A stretch of DNA of 64,000 bases from Streptomyces sp. V4I2 (GTDB lineage: Bacteria; Actinomycetota; Actinomycetes; Streptomycetales; Streptomycetaceae), in NCBI RefSeq assembly GCF_030817655.1, contig NZ_JAUSZM010000003.1:9362001-9426000 (forward strand). The letters are read 5' to 3'. The position numbers were made by a program, and so were the translations under genes. Below are positions 1 to 7,438 of this stretch, piece by piece; the first letter of the stretch is position 1, and each line of letters opens with the position of its first letter. The notes beneath the pieces are model-generated. The model was not told the origin of the DNA and did not search any database. It saw nothing but the letters and a program-made list of their open reading frames with translations.

Positions 1-40
1 CGGCGGGGGAGGGGACGCGCAGCCGGTGCGGTTGGGCCAT
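1..40 (-). CDS. Start of an unidentified gene, cut by window edge
   Basis: An ATG on the minus strand overlaps the beta-galactosidase stop codon by one base (TGATG), the usual sign of translational coupling. The visible reading frame begins M-A-Q-P-H-R-L-R-V and runs off the window after 13 codons. Nothing can be said about function except that it is probably the third gene of the leftward sugar operon. The call rests on the coupled start alone. Confidence 0.4.
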   Translation of the reverse strand, partial: MAQPHRLRVPSPA

Positions 41-1800
41 CAGTCGTTCTCCGGTCCGAGGTCGGGAGTGTCGGTGAGCTGGGCGCGGGTGCCGGTGGTG
101 GCGTGCAGCTCCAGCAGGACCAGTTCGTTGGCGCCCGGACGCAGGACCGGGCCGGGGACGTACAGCGTGCGCTGCGGACCGCGGTTCCAGTAGCGGCCGA
201 GGTGGAAGCCGTTGATCCAGGCCTGGCCCTTGGTCCAGCCGGGCAGGGCGAGGAAGGTGTCCGCGGGGGTGTCCACCTCGAACGTCCCCCGGTGGAAGGC
301 GGGTACCGCGTCCGTGGCCGCGTCGGACGGCACGAACGGCACCGCGCCCAGGTCGCCCAGCGGGACGACCCGGCACTCCCAGCCGTGCAGGGCCTCGCCC
401 TGGAAGGACACCGGGCCGAGCAGCCCCTTGGGCGCGCCGATCCGCGGCCCGTAGTTGACCCCGCCCTGGTTCTCCACCAGCACCTCGAGGACGGCACCGG
501 GCTCCGGCACCCGCACGGCCAGCGTCTCGTCGTGGCGTTCGCGCTCCAGTACGCCGACGGAGGCCCCGTCCACGAAGACCTGGGCGCGGTCGCCGACACC
601 GCCCGAGAAGCGCAGCAGACCGTCGCCCGAACCGGGAACGGTGGTGCGGTACAGGACGTAACCGGTGTCCACCCCGAGGTCGTTCGCCGTCACCGGGTCC
701 TCGCTGCGCTCTACGCCGTCCAGTGTGCGCAGATACGGCAGCAGCGGGGCCCGGCGGTCCAACTCGACGGTCGTCGCCGGGAGTTTGGGGCCCGGCGCCG
801 GGGCCGGCTCGTCGGGGACCGGCGCGTGCCGGGCGATCACCTCGCGGAAGGCGTGGTACTTGGGTCCCGGGTCGCCGCTCTCGGTGAGCGGGGCGTCGTA
901 GTCGTACGACGTGACGGTGGGCTCGTAGGCGTGCTTGTGGTTGGCGCCGTTGGTGAAGCCGAAGTTGGTGCCGCCGTGGAACATGTAGATGTTGACGGAG
1001 GCGCCGGCGGACAGCAGCCGGTCCAGGTCGGCCGCGGCGTCGGCCGCCGACCGGGTGTGGTGCGGCCCGCCCCAGTAGTCGAACCAGCCGATCCAGAACT
1101 CGGCGCACATCAGGGGGCCTTCGGGCTGGTGGGTGCGCAGTGCGCCCAGATTCTCCTCGACCCGGCTGCCGAAGGTCGCCGTGGCGAGCAGGCCGGGCAG
1201 GCTCCCCGCGGCCAGGTGATCGGCGCCCGCCTGGTCGCAGGTGAACAGCAGCTCGCCGACACCCCGGGAACGCAGCGCCTGTTCGACGTGCTTGAGGTAC
1301 GCGGTGTCGTCGCCGTACGCCCCGTACTCGTTCTCCACCTGTACGGCGATCACCGGCCCGCCGTTCGCGGCGAGGTGCGGCAGCAGCGGCGGCAGGAGCT
1401 GGTCGAGGTAGCGGTCGAAGGCGTCGGTGAAGCGCGGGTCGCTGGTGCGCAGCCGGATGTCGGGGTCCGAGACCAGCCACGCGGGCAGTCCGCCGTCGTC
1501 CCACTCGGCGCAGATGTACGGCCCGGGGCGCAGCAGCACCTGCAGGCCCTCCGCCTGCGCCAGCCGCAGGAAGCGGGGCAGGTCGAGCGGGCCGTCGAGG
1601 ACGAGGGTGCCGGGCACGGGCTCGTGCAGGTTCCAGGGCAGGTACGTCTCGACCGTGTTGAGGCCCATGAGGCGTGCCTTGCGCAGCCGGTCGGTCCACT
1701 GGTCGGGATGGACGCGGAAGTAGTGCAGGGCCCCGGAGATGATCCGGAACGGCTCGCCGCGCAGGAGGAAACCGTCGGACGAGGTCGTCAGAGCGGGCAT
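40..1800 (-). CDS. GH35 beta-galactosidase
   Basis: The 586-residue product is a retaining glycoside hydrolase family 35 beta-galactosidase, removing terminal beta-galactose from oligosaccharides. The N-terminal TIM barrel (about 10-330) carries QVENEYG, with acid/base Glu near 158, and MCAEFWIGW, with nucleophile Glu near 234, both where the family has them. The C-terminal half has the beta-sandwich domains, ending in the typical GWTKGQAWINGFHLGRYW region. No signal peptide is visible, so it is probably cytoplasmic and acts on sugar imported by the adjacent MFS protein. I chose the ATG at 1800 because GAAGGGAAG lies just upstream; the frame is open 36 codons further but that extension is not conserved-looking. 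Substrate specificity is inferred only at family level. Confidence 0.9.
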   Translation of the reverse strand: MPALTTSSDGFLLRGEPFRIISGALHYFRVHPDQWTDRLRKARLMGLNTVETYLPWNLHEPVPGTLVLDGPLDLPRFLRLAQAEGLQVLLRPGPYICAEWDDGGLPAWLVSDPDIRLRTSDPRFTDAFDRYLDQLLPPLLPHLAANGGPVIAVQVENEYGAYGDDTAYLKHVEQALRSRGVGELLFTCDQAGADHLAAGSLPGLLATATFGSRVEENLGALRTHQPEGPLMCAEFWIGWFDYWGGPHHTRSAADAAADLDRLLSAGASVNIYMFHGGTNFGFTNGANHKHAYEPTVTSYDYDAPLTESGDPGPKYHAFREVIARHAPVPDEPAPAPGPKLPATTVELDRRAPLLPYLRTLDGVERSEDPVTANDLGVDTGYVLYRTTVPGSGDGLLRFSGGVGDRAQVFVDGASVGVLERERHDETLAVRVPEPGAVLEVLVENQGGVNYGPRIGAPKGLLGPVSFQGEALHGWECRVVPLGDLGAVPFVPSDAATDAVPAFHRGTFEVDTPADTFLALPGWTKGQAWINGFHLGRYWNRGPQRTLYVPGPVLRPGANELVLLELHATTGTRAQLTDTPDLGPEND

Positions 1801-1859
1801 GCGGGTGCTTCCCTTCGGGTCGCTTCGGTTCGGGTACGACAGCCGGTGCCGGTCCCGGT

Positions 1860-3068
1860 TCACCGGGTGCGTGTGCTGCGGATGAGCCAGAGTGTGGCGG
1901 CCAGGCACAGCGCCGAGACACCGCCGAGCAGCAGCGGTACCGACCGGACGCCGGCCTCCTCGATCGCCTTGCCGAGCGCCGGTCCCGCCGCGACCCCGCC
2001 GACCATGGACGCGGCGATGACCAGGGCTCCGGCCCGCCGGGCGCTCGGGGCCGCCCGGTGCAGCCAGGGCAGGCCGGTGGGGAAGATCGGGGCGATGAAC
2101 AGACCGACACCGGCGTACGCGTACGGTGCGAGCGCCGGGACCGACGCCAGCAGCAGACAGAGCGTCATGCCTGCGCAGGAGACCGTGATGATGGCCTGGG
2201 CGGAGAAGCGCAGGGCGATCGGCGCGACCAGGAACCGGCCGACGGTCATCATCAGCCAGTACACGGAGGTCGCGGTCGCGGCGACCCCGGCGCCGTATCC
2301 CACGGTCTCCAGATGGGTCGGCTCCCAGCCGCCGACGCCCGCCTCGATGCCCACGTGCAGCACGTACAGCGCGACGAACACGGCGAGCACCGAGCCAAGA
2401 CTGCGGCCCAGGACCCGCCGGTCACCGGTCTCGGGTCCGTCCGTTGGCCCGGGCGCACGGTCGCGTACGCCCTTCAGGCACAGCAGCAACGGCAGGTTGG
2501 CGAGCGCGAAAGCGAGGAAGACCGCCGGGTAGCGCTCGGCGCCGATCATGCCGATCAGCGCCGGGCCGAGGATCGCGCCGATGCCGAAGTGCGCGTTCAG
2601 GATGTTCAGCATCGCGGTCGAACGGCGGCCGAAACCGACCGCGAACAGCTGGTTGAGGCCGTAGTCGATGCCGCCGAAACCGAGCCCCGCCAGCAGTGCC
2701 ATGACCAGTGCGGCCGGCCAGTTCGGAGCGAGCGCGAAGCCCGCCGCGCCGACCGCCATGAGCAGGTACGAGGCGCCGAGGATCTGCCGGTTGCCGAGGC
2801 GGCCGTAGAGCCGGTCGAAGAGCAGCACACCGGCCACCCCGCCGACGAAGTGGGCGCTCAGCCCCAGCCCCGCGGCCGAGGGGGACAGCCCGAACTCGTC
2901 ACGGAACGCCGGGATGGCCGGCCCGTACAGCGCCTGGAGCACGCCGATGAGGACGAAGCCCACACAGGAGGCCACCACGGCGGCGGGGCTGAAGACCGGG
3001 GTGTCCGGCCGTACTTCGATGGACGGCATCGGTCTGCTGCTGTCGACAACTCGTTCTTCTCCCGGCAC
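1860..3068 (-). CDS. MFS transporter
   Basis: A 402-residue major facilitator superfamily protein with about twelve hydrophobic helices. The loop after helix 2 reads LFDRLYGRLGNRQIL, the family's G-x-L-x-D-R-x-G-R-like signature. It resembles the fucose/YbjJ-type sugar MFS group in length and hydropathy. It starts with GTG behind GAGAGG and is followed after 59 bases by the GH35 gene, so the pair probably imports and hydrolyses a galactoside. A perfect palindromic operator sits about 30 bp upstream of the start. The substrate cannot be read from the sequence. Confidence 0.8.
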   Translation of the reverse strand: MPGEERVVDSSRPMPSIEVRPDTPVFSPAAVVASCVGFVLIGVLQALYGPAIPAFRDEFGLSPSAAGLGLSAHFVGGVAGVLLFDRLYGRLGNRQILGASYLLMAVGAAGFALAPNWPAALVMALLAGLGFGGIDYGLNQLFAVGFGRRSTAMLNILNAHFGIGAILGPALIGMIGAERYPAVFLAFALANLPLLLCLKGVRDRAPGPTDGPETGDRRVLGRSLGSVLAVFVALYVLHVGIEAGVGGWEPTHLETVGYGAGVAATATSVYWLMMTVGRFLVAPIALRFSAQAIITVSCAGMTLCLLLASVPALAPYAYAGVGLFIAPIFPTGLPWLHRAAPSARRAGALVIAASMVGGVAAGPALGKAIEEAGVRSVPLLLGGVSALCLAATLWLIRSTRTR

Positions 3069-3096
3069 AGCACACCTCTCGTTGGCTTCGACCGTT

Positions 3097-3118
3097 GTGA
3101 TGTTACCGGTAACATCAC
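3097..3118. promoter_or_regulatory. LacI-type operator of the MFS/GH35 operon
   Basis: A perfect 22-bp palindrome with 11-bp arms (GTGATGTTACC and its complement) and the ACCGGT centre seen in many actinobacterial LacI-family operators. It lies 29 bp upstream of the MFS start codon, where a repressor would block transcription. No LacI gene is adjacent inside the window; one could lie just left of it. Confidence 0.65.
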
Positions 3119-3159
3119 GCCCGTCAAGATCCCGGACGGGGATCGGTGCGAGGGGTGTA

Positions 3160-3196
3160 TTGGACTGTCAGTCCAGAGATTGGACGTGTAGTCTAG
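3160..3196. promoter_or_regulatory. Tandem dyads upstream of the YheO-type regulator
   Basis: Two similar sites 20 bp apart. The first, TGGACTGTCAGTCCA (3161-3175), is a perfect inverted repeat with 7-bp arms around one base. The second, TGGACGTGTAGTCTA (3181-3195), keeps the outer bases but is degenerate. They end about 30 bp before the regulator start, suggesting autoregulation. No target has been tested. Confidence 0.5.
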
Positions 3197-3223
3197 AAGA
3201 CCTGGTTGCGGCAGGAAGGGCGG

Positions 3224-3949
3224 GTGTCGGTGGGCGAGACGAGTGGGGAGGCGGAGCGGGACGCGGTCATCGCCGCCCTGGTCCCGGTGATCGACGGGAT
3301 CGCGGCGACGTTCGGCCCGGTGTGCGAGGTGGTGCTCCATGACTACCGGCGCCCGGAGCAGTCGGTGGTCGCCATCGCCGGCTCCGTGACGGGGCGCGTG
3401 GTGGGCGGCGCGATGAGCGAGATCGGCATGCGGATCGTCGCCCGGGGCGAGGAGGCGGCCGACGAGCTGAACTACGTCACCCGGACCCGGACCGGCCAGA
3501 CCCTCAAGTCGTCCACGATGGTGCTGCGGGACTCCACGGGCGCGGTGTTCGGCGCGCTGTGCGTGAACCTGGACGTCACCGCGCTCACCGAGGCCCACAC
3601 CGTGCTCGGAGCGCTGACCGGCATCGACCGGCCGCCCGCCGAACTGCCGGTCACCACCTTCGGCAACGACATCGACTCCGTCGTCGACGTCATCCTCGAC
3701 GACCACCACCTGAGACAGGACCGGGCGTGGGCGGGCCTCGACCGCGCGGCCCGCCTGGAGCTCTTCCGCAGCCTCGACGAACGCGGGGTGTTCGCGGTGC
3801 GCCGCTCGGTCGAACAGGTCGCCGGCCGGCTCGGCATCTCCCGCGCCTCCGCGTACAGCTACCTCTCCCAGGCCCGGGCCGCGACGGAGGCGACCCCCGA
3901 CTCCACCGACTCCACCGACTCCACCGACTCTTCCGGAGGACACGCGTGA
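3224..3949 (+). CDS. YheO-like PAS domain / HTH transcriptional regulator
   Basis: About 241 residues. The N-terminal part (about 15-120) matches the YheO-like PAS sensor domain: F-G-P-V-C-E-V-V-L-H-D-Y, then GGAMSEIGMRI and GALCVNLDVT. The C-terminal part (about 165-225), with FAVRRSVEQVAGRLGISRASAYSYL, is the HTH domain that accompanies it. It overlaps the next gene by GTGA, so it is probably co-expressed with and controls the dehydratase. GTG at 3224 was chosen behind GGAAGGG; GTG at 3230 is equally plausible. The C-terminus is a D-S-T repeat from a 9-bp tandem. The effector is unknown. Confidence 0.8.
   Translation: MSVGETSGEAERDAVIAALVPVIDGIAATFGPVCEVVLHDYRRPEQSVVAIAGSVTGRVVGGAMSEIGMRIVARGEEAADELNYVTRTRTGQTLKSSTMVLRDSTGAVFGALCVNLDVTALTEAHTVLGALTGIDRPPAELPVTTFGNDIDSVVDVILDDHHLRQDRAWAGLDRAARLELFRSLDERGVFAVRRSVEQVAGRLGISRASAYSYLSQARAATEATPDSTDSTDSTDSSGGHA
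3897..3932 (+). repeat. 9-bp tandem repeat, 4 units
   Basis: Three perfect copies of CCGACTCCA and a fourth ending CTT encode (D-S-T)3-D-S-S at the regulator's C-terminus. Units keep the frame, so copy-number change would lengthen or shorten the tail without breaking the gene. Confidence 0.85.
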
Positions 3950-4923
3950 CGACCACCACCCCGCCGGTCACCCTCGACGACATCCGTGACGCGGCCGCCC
4001 GCCTCAAGGGCGTCGCGCACCGCACCCCCGTGCTGCGCTCCCGCACCCTCGACGCGCTCGTCGGTGCCGAGGTCTTCCTGAAGTGCGAGAACTTCCAGCG
4101 CGTCGGGGCCTTCAAGTTCCGCGGCGCCTACAACGCGGCCTCGCGGCTGACCCCGGACCAGCTTGCCCGGGGCATCGCCACCTACTCCTCCGGCAACCAC
4201 GCCCAGGCCGTCGCCCTCGCCGCCCGCGAGCTCGGCACCACCGCGGTGATCGTGATGCCGCACGACGCCCCGGCCTCGAAGCGGGACGCCACCGCGGGAT
4301 ACGGCGCCGAGATCGTGACGTACGACCGCTACACCGGCGACCGCGTCGCCATCGCCGAGGCCCTGGCGGCCGAACGGGGCCTCGCGGTCATCCCGCCGTA
4401 CGAACACCCCCATGTCATCGCCGGGCAGGGCACGGCGGCGCTCGAACTCCTCGAAGAAGTAGGCGAGTTGGACGCGCTGATGACTCCGGTCGGCGGTGGT
4501 GGACTGATCGCGGGGAGTGCCACGGCGGCCAAGGGCCAGTACGCGGACCTCCGGATGATCGGCGTGGAGCCGGAGGCCGGGGACGACACCAAGCGGTCCC
4601 TGGAGGCGGGCCGGCGCATCGAGATCCCCGTGCCGCACACCATCGCCGACGGCCAGGCGCTGCACACACCCGGCGAACTCACCTTCGCCGTCAACCGGCT
4701 GCTCGTCGACGCGATCGAGCTGGTCTCGGACGACGAGATCCGGGAGGCGATGCGATTCGCCTTCGAGCGCCTGAAGATCGTCGTTGAACCGAGCGGCGCC
4801 ACACCGCTGGCCGCCCTGCTCGCGGGCCGGATGGGCAGCCTGCCCCGCCGGGTCGGGGTGATCATCTCCGGGGGGAACGTCGACGCCGAGCGCTTCGCCC
4901 GCCTGTGCGGGGGCACGGACTGA
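3946..4923 (+). CDS. Threonine/serine dehydratase-type PLP enzyme
   Basis: A 325-residue fold-type II PLP enzyme without the regulatory ACT domain. KCENFQRVGAFKFRGAYNA carries the Schiff-base lysine (the K of FKFRG), SSGNHAQ is the substrate loop and VGGGGLIAG (about 180-190) binds the cofactor phosphate. These are the catabolic threonine ammonia-lyase/serine racemase/hydroxyaspartate dehydratase signatures, so it should deaminate a beta-hydroxy amino acid to a 2-oxo acid and ammonia. GTG start overlaps the regulator stop. The PAS-type regulator suggests substrate-induced use of one specific amino acid; which one cannot be decided from sequence. Confidence 0.85.
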   Translation: MTTTTPPVTLDDIRDAAARLKGVAHRTPVLRSRTLDALVGAEVFLKCENFQRVGAFKFRGAYNAASRLTPDQLARGIATYSSGNHAQAVALAARELGTTAVIVMPHDAPASKRDATAGYGAEIVTYDRYTGDRVAIAEALAAERGLAVIPPYEHPHVIAGQGTAALELLEEVGELDALMTPVGGGGLIAGSATAAKGQYADLRMIGVEPEAGDDTKRSLEAGRRIEIPVPHTIADGQALHTPGELTFAVNRLLVDAIELVSDDEIREAMRFAFERLKIVVEPSGATPLAALLAGRMGSLPRRVGVIISGGNVDAERFARLCGGTD

Positions 4924-5072
4924 CACGGAAGGGCCGTCACCCGAATGGCGGTTCCCGGTCGGCGGGCGGACCATGGAGTGGTGGGGCGCGGCCCCGTCGT
5001 TGCCGCTCGCGGTGGGCGGGAGGCGGAGACCGGCCCCGGCCGTATAGAGCCCGGCCGGAAGGGAGAGCCGTC

Positions 5073-5432
5073 ATGATCGAGGTGAAGACGCTCGACAAGC
5101 CGGACGAGCGCCGCGATTTCCCCCGGGGCCATCTCGAAGCCGTCCACCTCAGTGGACTCGACTTCGCTGTGGCCACCTTCGAACCGGGCTGGCGCTGGTC
5201 GGAGTCCGTGGCCCCGATCGCGGGCACGGACAGCTGTCAGATCCACCACAACGGCTATGTCGTGCAGGGGCGTATGCGCATCCGCATGGACGACGGCGGC
5301 GAGGTCGAAGTGGGTCCGCACGACACCTTCGTGTGCCCGCCCGGACACGACGCCTGGGTCGTGGGTGACGAACAGGTCGTGGTGTACGACTTCGCCGGAG
5401 GCATGGCGAAGGAGTACGCGAAGGCCGACTGA
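5073..5432 (+). CDS. Small cupin-domain protein
   Basis: A 119-residue single-domain cupin. The core has CQIHHNGYVVQGRMRIRMDDG (motif 1-like) and GPHDTFVCPPGHDAWVVGDE (motif 2-like), with several histidines that could bind a metal. The start is the ATG behind GGAAGGGAGAG. It stands 149 bp after the dehydratase gene and may be transcribed with it. Catalytic or sensory role is not assignable. Confidence 0.8.
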   Translation: MIEVKTLDKPDERRDFPRGHLEAVHLSGLDFAVATFEPGWRWSESVAPIAGTDSCQIHHNGYVVQGRMRIRMDDGGEVEVGPHDTFVCPPGHDAWVVGDEQVVVYDFAGGMAKEYAKAD

Positions 5433-5453
5433 CACCCGTCGAGGGCGCGCGCC

Positions 5454-5558
5454 TCACACGGTGACGACCACCTTGGCGCGCGCGTGCTCGACCTCCAGAT
5501 ACCGCATCGCCTCGGGCACCTCGCCCAGCGGATACGTGCGGTCGACGACCACGGCTGC
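5454..5558 (-). pseudogene. C-terminal remnant of a zinc-type alcohol dehydrogenase/quinone oxidoreductase
   Basis: Read on the minus strand, the last ~33 codons are V-V-V-D-R-T-Y-P-L-G-E-V-P-E-A-M-R-Y-L-E-V, then the usual family ending with A-K-V-V-V-T-V and a stop. This is the standard C-terminus of medium-chain oxidoreductases (the P-L-x-E-x-x-E-A-h-R-h-L segment). Upstream the frame turns into antisense of the LPMO remnant, so the first ~90 percent is lost. Confidence 0.65.
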
Positions 5559-6076
5559 TGGCTGCGCTGGGGCAACGACTTCCAGAACCCGGCCATGGCA
5601 CAGGAAGACCCCATGTGCTGGCAGGCCTGGCTGGACAACCCCAACGCCATGTGGAACTGGAACGGCCTGTACCGCAACGGCTCCGTCGGCAACCTCCAGG
5701 CCATCATTCCCGACGGGCAACTGTGCAGCGGCGGCCACACCGAGGGCGGCCGCTACAACTCCCTGGACACTCTGGGCCCGTGGAAGACGACGGACATCGC
5801 CGGCGACTTCACCGTGAAGCTCTACGACCAGGCCAGCCACGGCGCCGACTACTTCCTGGTCTACGTCACGCGCCAGGGTTACGACCCCACCACCCAGCCG
5901 CTCAAGTGGAGCGACCTCCAACTGGTGGCCCGCACCGGCAAGTACGCGCCCAGCCAGAACTACTCGATCCCCGTGAGCACCTTGGGCTCAGCGGCCGCCA
6001 CGTCGTCTACACGATCTGGCAGGCCTTGCACATGGACCAGACCTACTTCCTGTGCAGTGACGTGAACTTCCGCTGA
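5553..6076 (+). pseudogene. AA10 lytic polysaccharide monooxygenase remnant (5' truncated, frameshifted)
   Basis: The reading frame from about 5553 matches the short actinobacterial AA10 LPMOs acting on chitin or cellulose: G-C-W-L-R-W-G-N-D-F-Q-N-P, then PDGQLCSGG and ASHGADYFLVYVT with the second copper-brace histidine. The signal peptide, first ~15 mature residues and N-terminal His are missing because the oxidoreductase remnant abuts here. Near 5985 the frame slips: L-S-G-R-H-V-V-Y-T-I-W-Q and the canonical C-S-D-V-N-F end lie in another frame. No active enzyme can be made. The stop at 6076 is followed by an intact strong terminator. Confidence 0.8.
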
Positions 6077-6084
6077 CGCGCGTA

Positions 6085-6127
6085 GCCGAATCCCCGCCGG
6101 ACCCACCGAGTCCGGCGGGGATTCGGC
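6085..6127 (+). terminator. Terminator after the LPMO remnant
   Basis: A perfect 18-bp stem (arms GCCGAATCCCCGCCGGAC and complement) with a 7-base loop starts 8 bp after the stop. No T-run follows, as is common in Streptomyces. Confidence 0.8.
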
Positions 6128-6640
6128 GAGGGGTTCTCGCCGTTCGGGGCCGTCGGCCTCGCCAAGCTGTGCGAAGCCGTCTTCATCGCGGCCTCCGCCG
6201 ACGAGCTGCAGGCGCTGCGCGAACTCGGCCCCCGGAGCAGACCGAGCCCCGCGAGGGCGACGAAAGCCGCCCGCGACGAACTCACCCGCCGCGCGGGCGG
6301 GTACGTCCAGGCCGACGTCGGCGCCTGGCTCGCGCACGCACGGGCCGCGCGCCCCGGGCACTGTCCGACCCGGCCGACTGCCAAGCCGCCGCCGGCCTCC
6401 TGCCCCGCCCCGGTCGCTCGCGCATGCCGCGCCGTCACCGAACTCGCCCCGCGCGGGTGTCGGCCGGCCGGCGTTCGCGGCCCGGATCGCCGTCGCCGAA
6501 CCCGAGGCCGTCGGAGAAGCGGTCGTCGATGCGGCCGCGCGGCACGCGGTCCTTGGCGTCGGCCTGATGTATGGCCCAGAGCACGTGCGACTCGTGGTCC
6601 GGTTGGGGTCGCTCGCTGGTCCGGTCGTCGCCTGTACGGT
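6128..6640 (+). pseudogene. Coding-like debris of unknown origin
   Basis: No intact gene is seen, but two stretches have the G-first, GC-third rhythm of coding DNA in different plus frames. About 6131-6360 reads A-V-G-L-A-K-L-C-E-A-V-F and later A-G-G-Y-V-Q-A-D-V-G-A-W-L. About 6468-6640 reads P-A-F-A-A-R-I-A-V-A-E-P and later G-L-M-Y-G-P-E-H-V. No start or ribosome site joins them. I read it as a decayed gene; the family is not recognised. Confidence 0.3.
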
Positions 6641-6744
6641 GCATTCTTCTCATCTCGCCCTCAGGGGCGCTCACCTGCCTAAATGATCAAAGGAGGCGGC
6701 CGCTGGGCCTGGTCGGGTGACCCATCCGTCCGTATCTCGTGTTG

Positions 6745-6760
6745 CAGACCTGACGGTCTG
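6745..6760. promoter_or_regulatory. Dyad upstream of the secreted-protein gene
   Basis: CAGACC-TGAC-GGTCTG is a perfect 6-bp inverted repeat. It overlaps a second imperfect dyad, CTGAC-N5-GTCGG. The site is about 75 bp before the ATG of the secreted protein and may be a regulator site or lie in the 5' leader. Confidence 0.35.
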
Positions 6761-6835
6761 TCGGTTCCCTCAGGAGCAGAGCACAACAAACGTGCCGCGC
6801 ATTCCGGCCGGCCACTGCTTCCTCGGAGGAACTTC

Positions 6836-7336
6836 ATGCGTATCAAGTGTGTAGGCGCCGGCATCGGTCTGGTTCTCGGTGCCGTCGGCCTGTCGAGCCC
6901 GGCCGCCGTAGCCGCGAGCGGCCCCACCGGTGATTCAAATATCCACATCAGCACGAGATACGCCGCCCCGGGCTCCACCGTCACCGTCAGCACCACAGCC
7001 TGCGGCTCGGAGACCTATGGGAAGGGTGAGGCTGAGGCAGGAGGCTCGTTTCACCTTTTCTCGGGCGACCGCGAGGGCGTACTGACCGGCGAATTCAGGG
7101 TGCCGGATGGAACCGAGGCCGGTGGTTACACCGTCACCCTGAAGTGCCCGCCCCGAGTCAAGGTCACGGGCACGTACCAGGTCGGCACAGGCGACCCCAG
7201 CGGCGCGATCGACGCTGGTTTCGGGGCGGCGAACGACAAGGGCGCGCAGCTTGCCCTCGGGGCAATGCTGCTCGCCGGAGCCGCCGCGGGAGGCGCGATC
7301 AAGATGCGCCGGCGCCCGGCCGGCGCCCGCCCTTGA
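6836..7336 (+). CDS. Secreted, C-terminally anchored hypothetical protein
   Basis: A 166-residue protein with a signal peptide (about 1-27, ending V-A-A-S), a beta-rich extracellular part with two Cys (near 59 and 102) and a hydrophobic C-terminal segment (about 135-155: L-A-L-G-A-M-L-L-A-G-A-A-A-G-G-A) followed by basic K-M-R-R-R. ATG at 6836 follows GGAGGA. Length, repeated V-T-V-S/T-like strands and the sortase gene 102 bp downstream resemble small Streptomyces envelope proteins exported with class F sortases. No LPXTG-type motif is visible, so it may be membrane-anchored rather than a sortase substrate. Function unknown. Confidence 0.75.
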   Translation: MRIKCVGAGIGLVLGAVGLSSPAAVAASGPTGDSNIHISTRYAAPGSTVTVSTTACGSETYGKGEAEAGGSFHLFSGDREGVLTGEFRVPDGTEAGGYTVTLKCPPRVKVTGTYQVGTGDPSGAIDAGFGAANDKGAQLALGAMLLAGAAAGGAIKMRRRPAGARP

Positions 7337-7355
7337 CGCTCTGCTCTGCCGTCCC

Positions 7356-7384
7356 AGCCCCCGGCCCGTGTCGGTCCGGGGGCT
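7356..7384 (+). terminator. Intergenic hairpin before the sortase gene
   Basis: AGCCCCCGG and its complement form a perfect 9-bp stem with an 11-base loop, 20 bp after the upstream stop. It could end that transcript or reduce readthrough into the sortase gene. Confidence 0.5.
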
Positions 7385-7438
7385 CGAGGACCACCCCGCC
7401 TTCACTCCTTTCGGCCGCGAAGCGGAGGCTCCACAGCG

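Noticed and set aside
6435..6674. Minus-strand 79-codon frame in the debris region
   Set aside because: The plus strand has the G-first/GC-third rhythm here; the minus frame has no ribosome site and no recognisable family.
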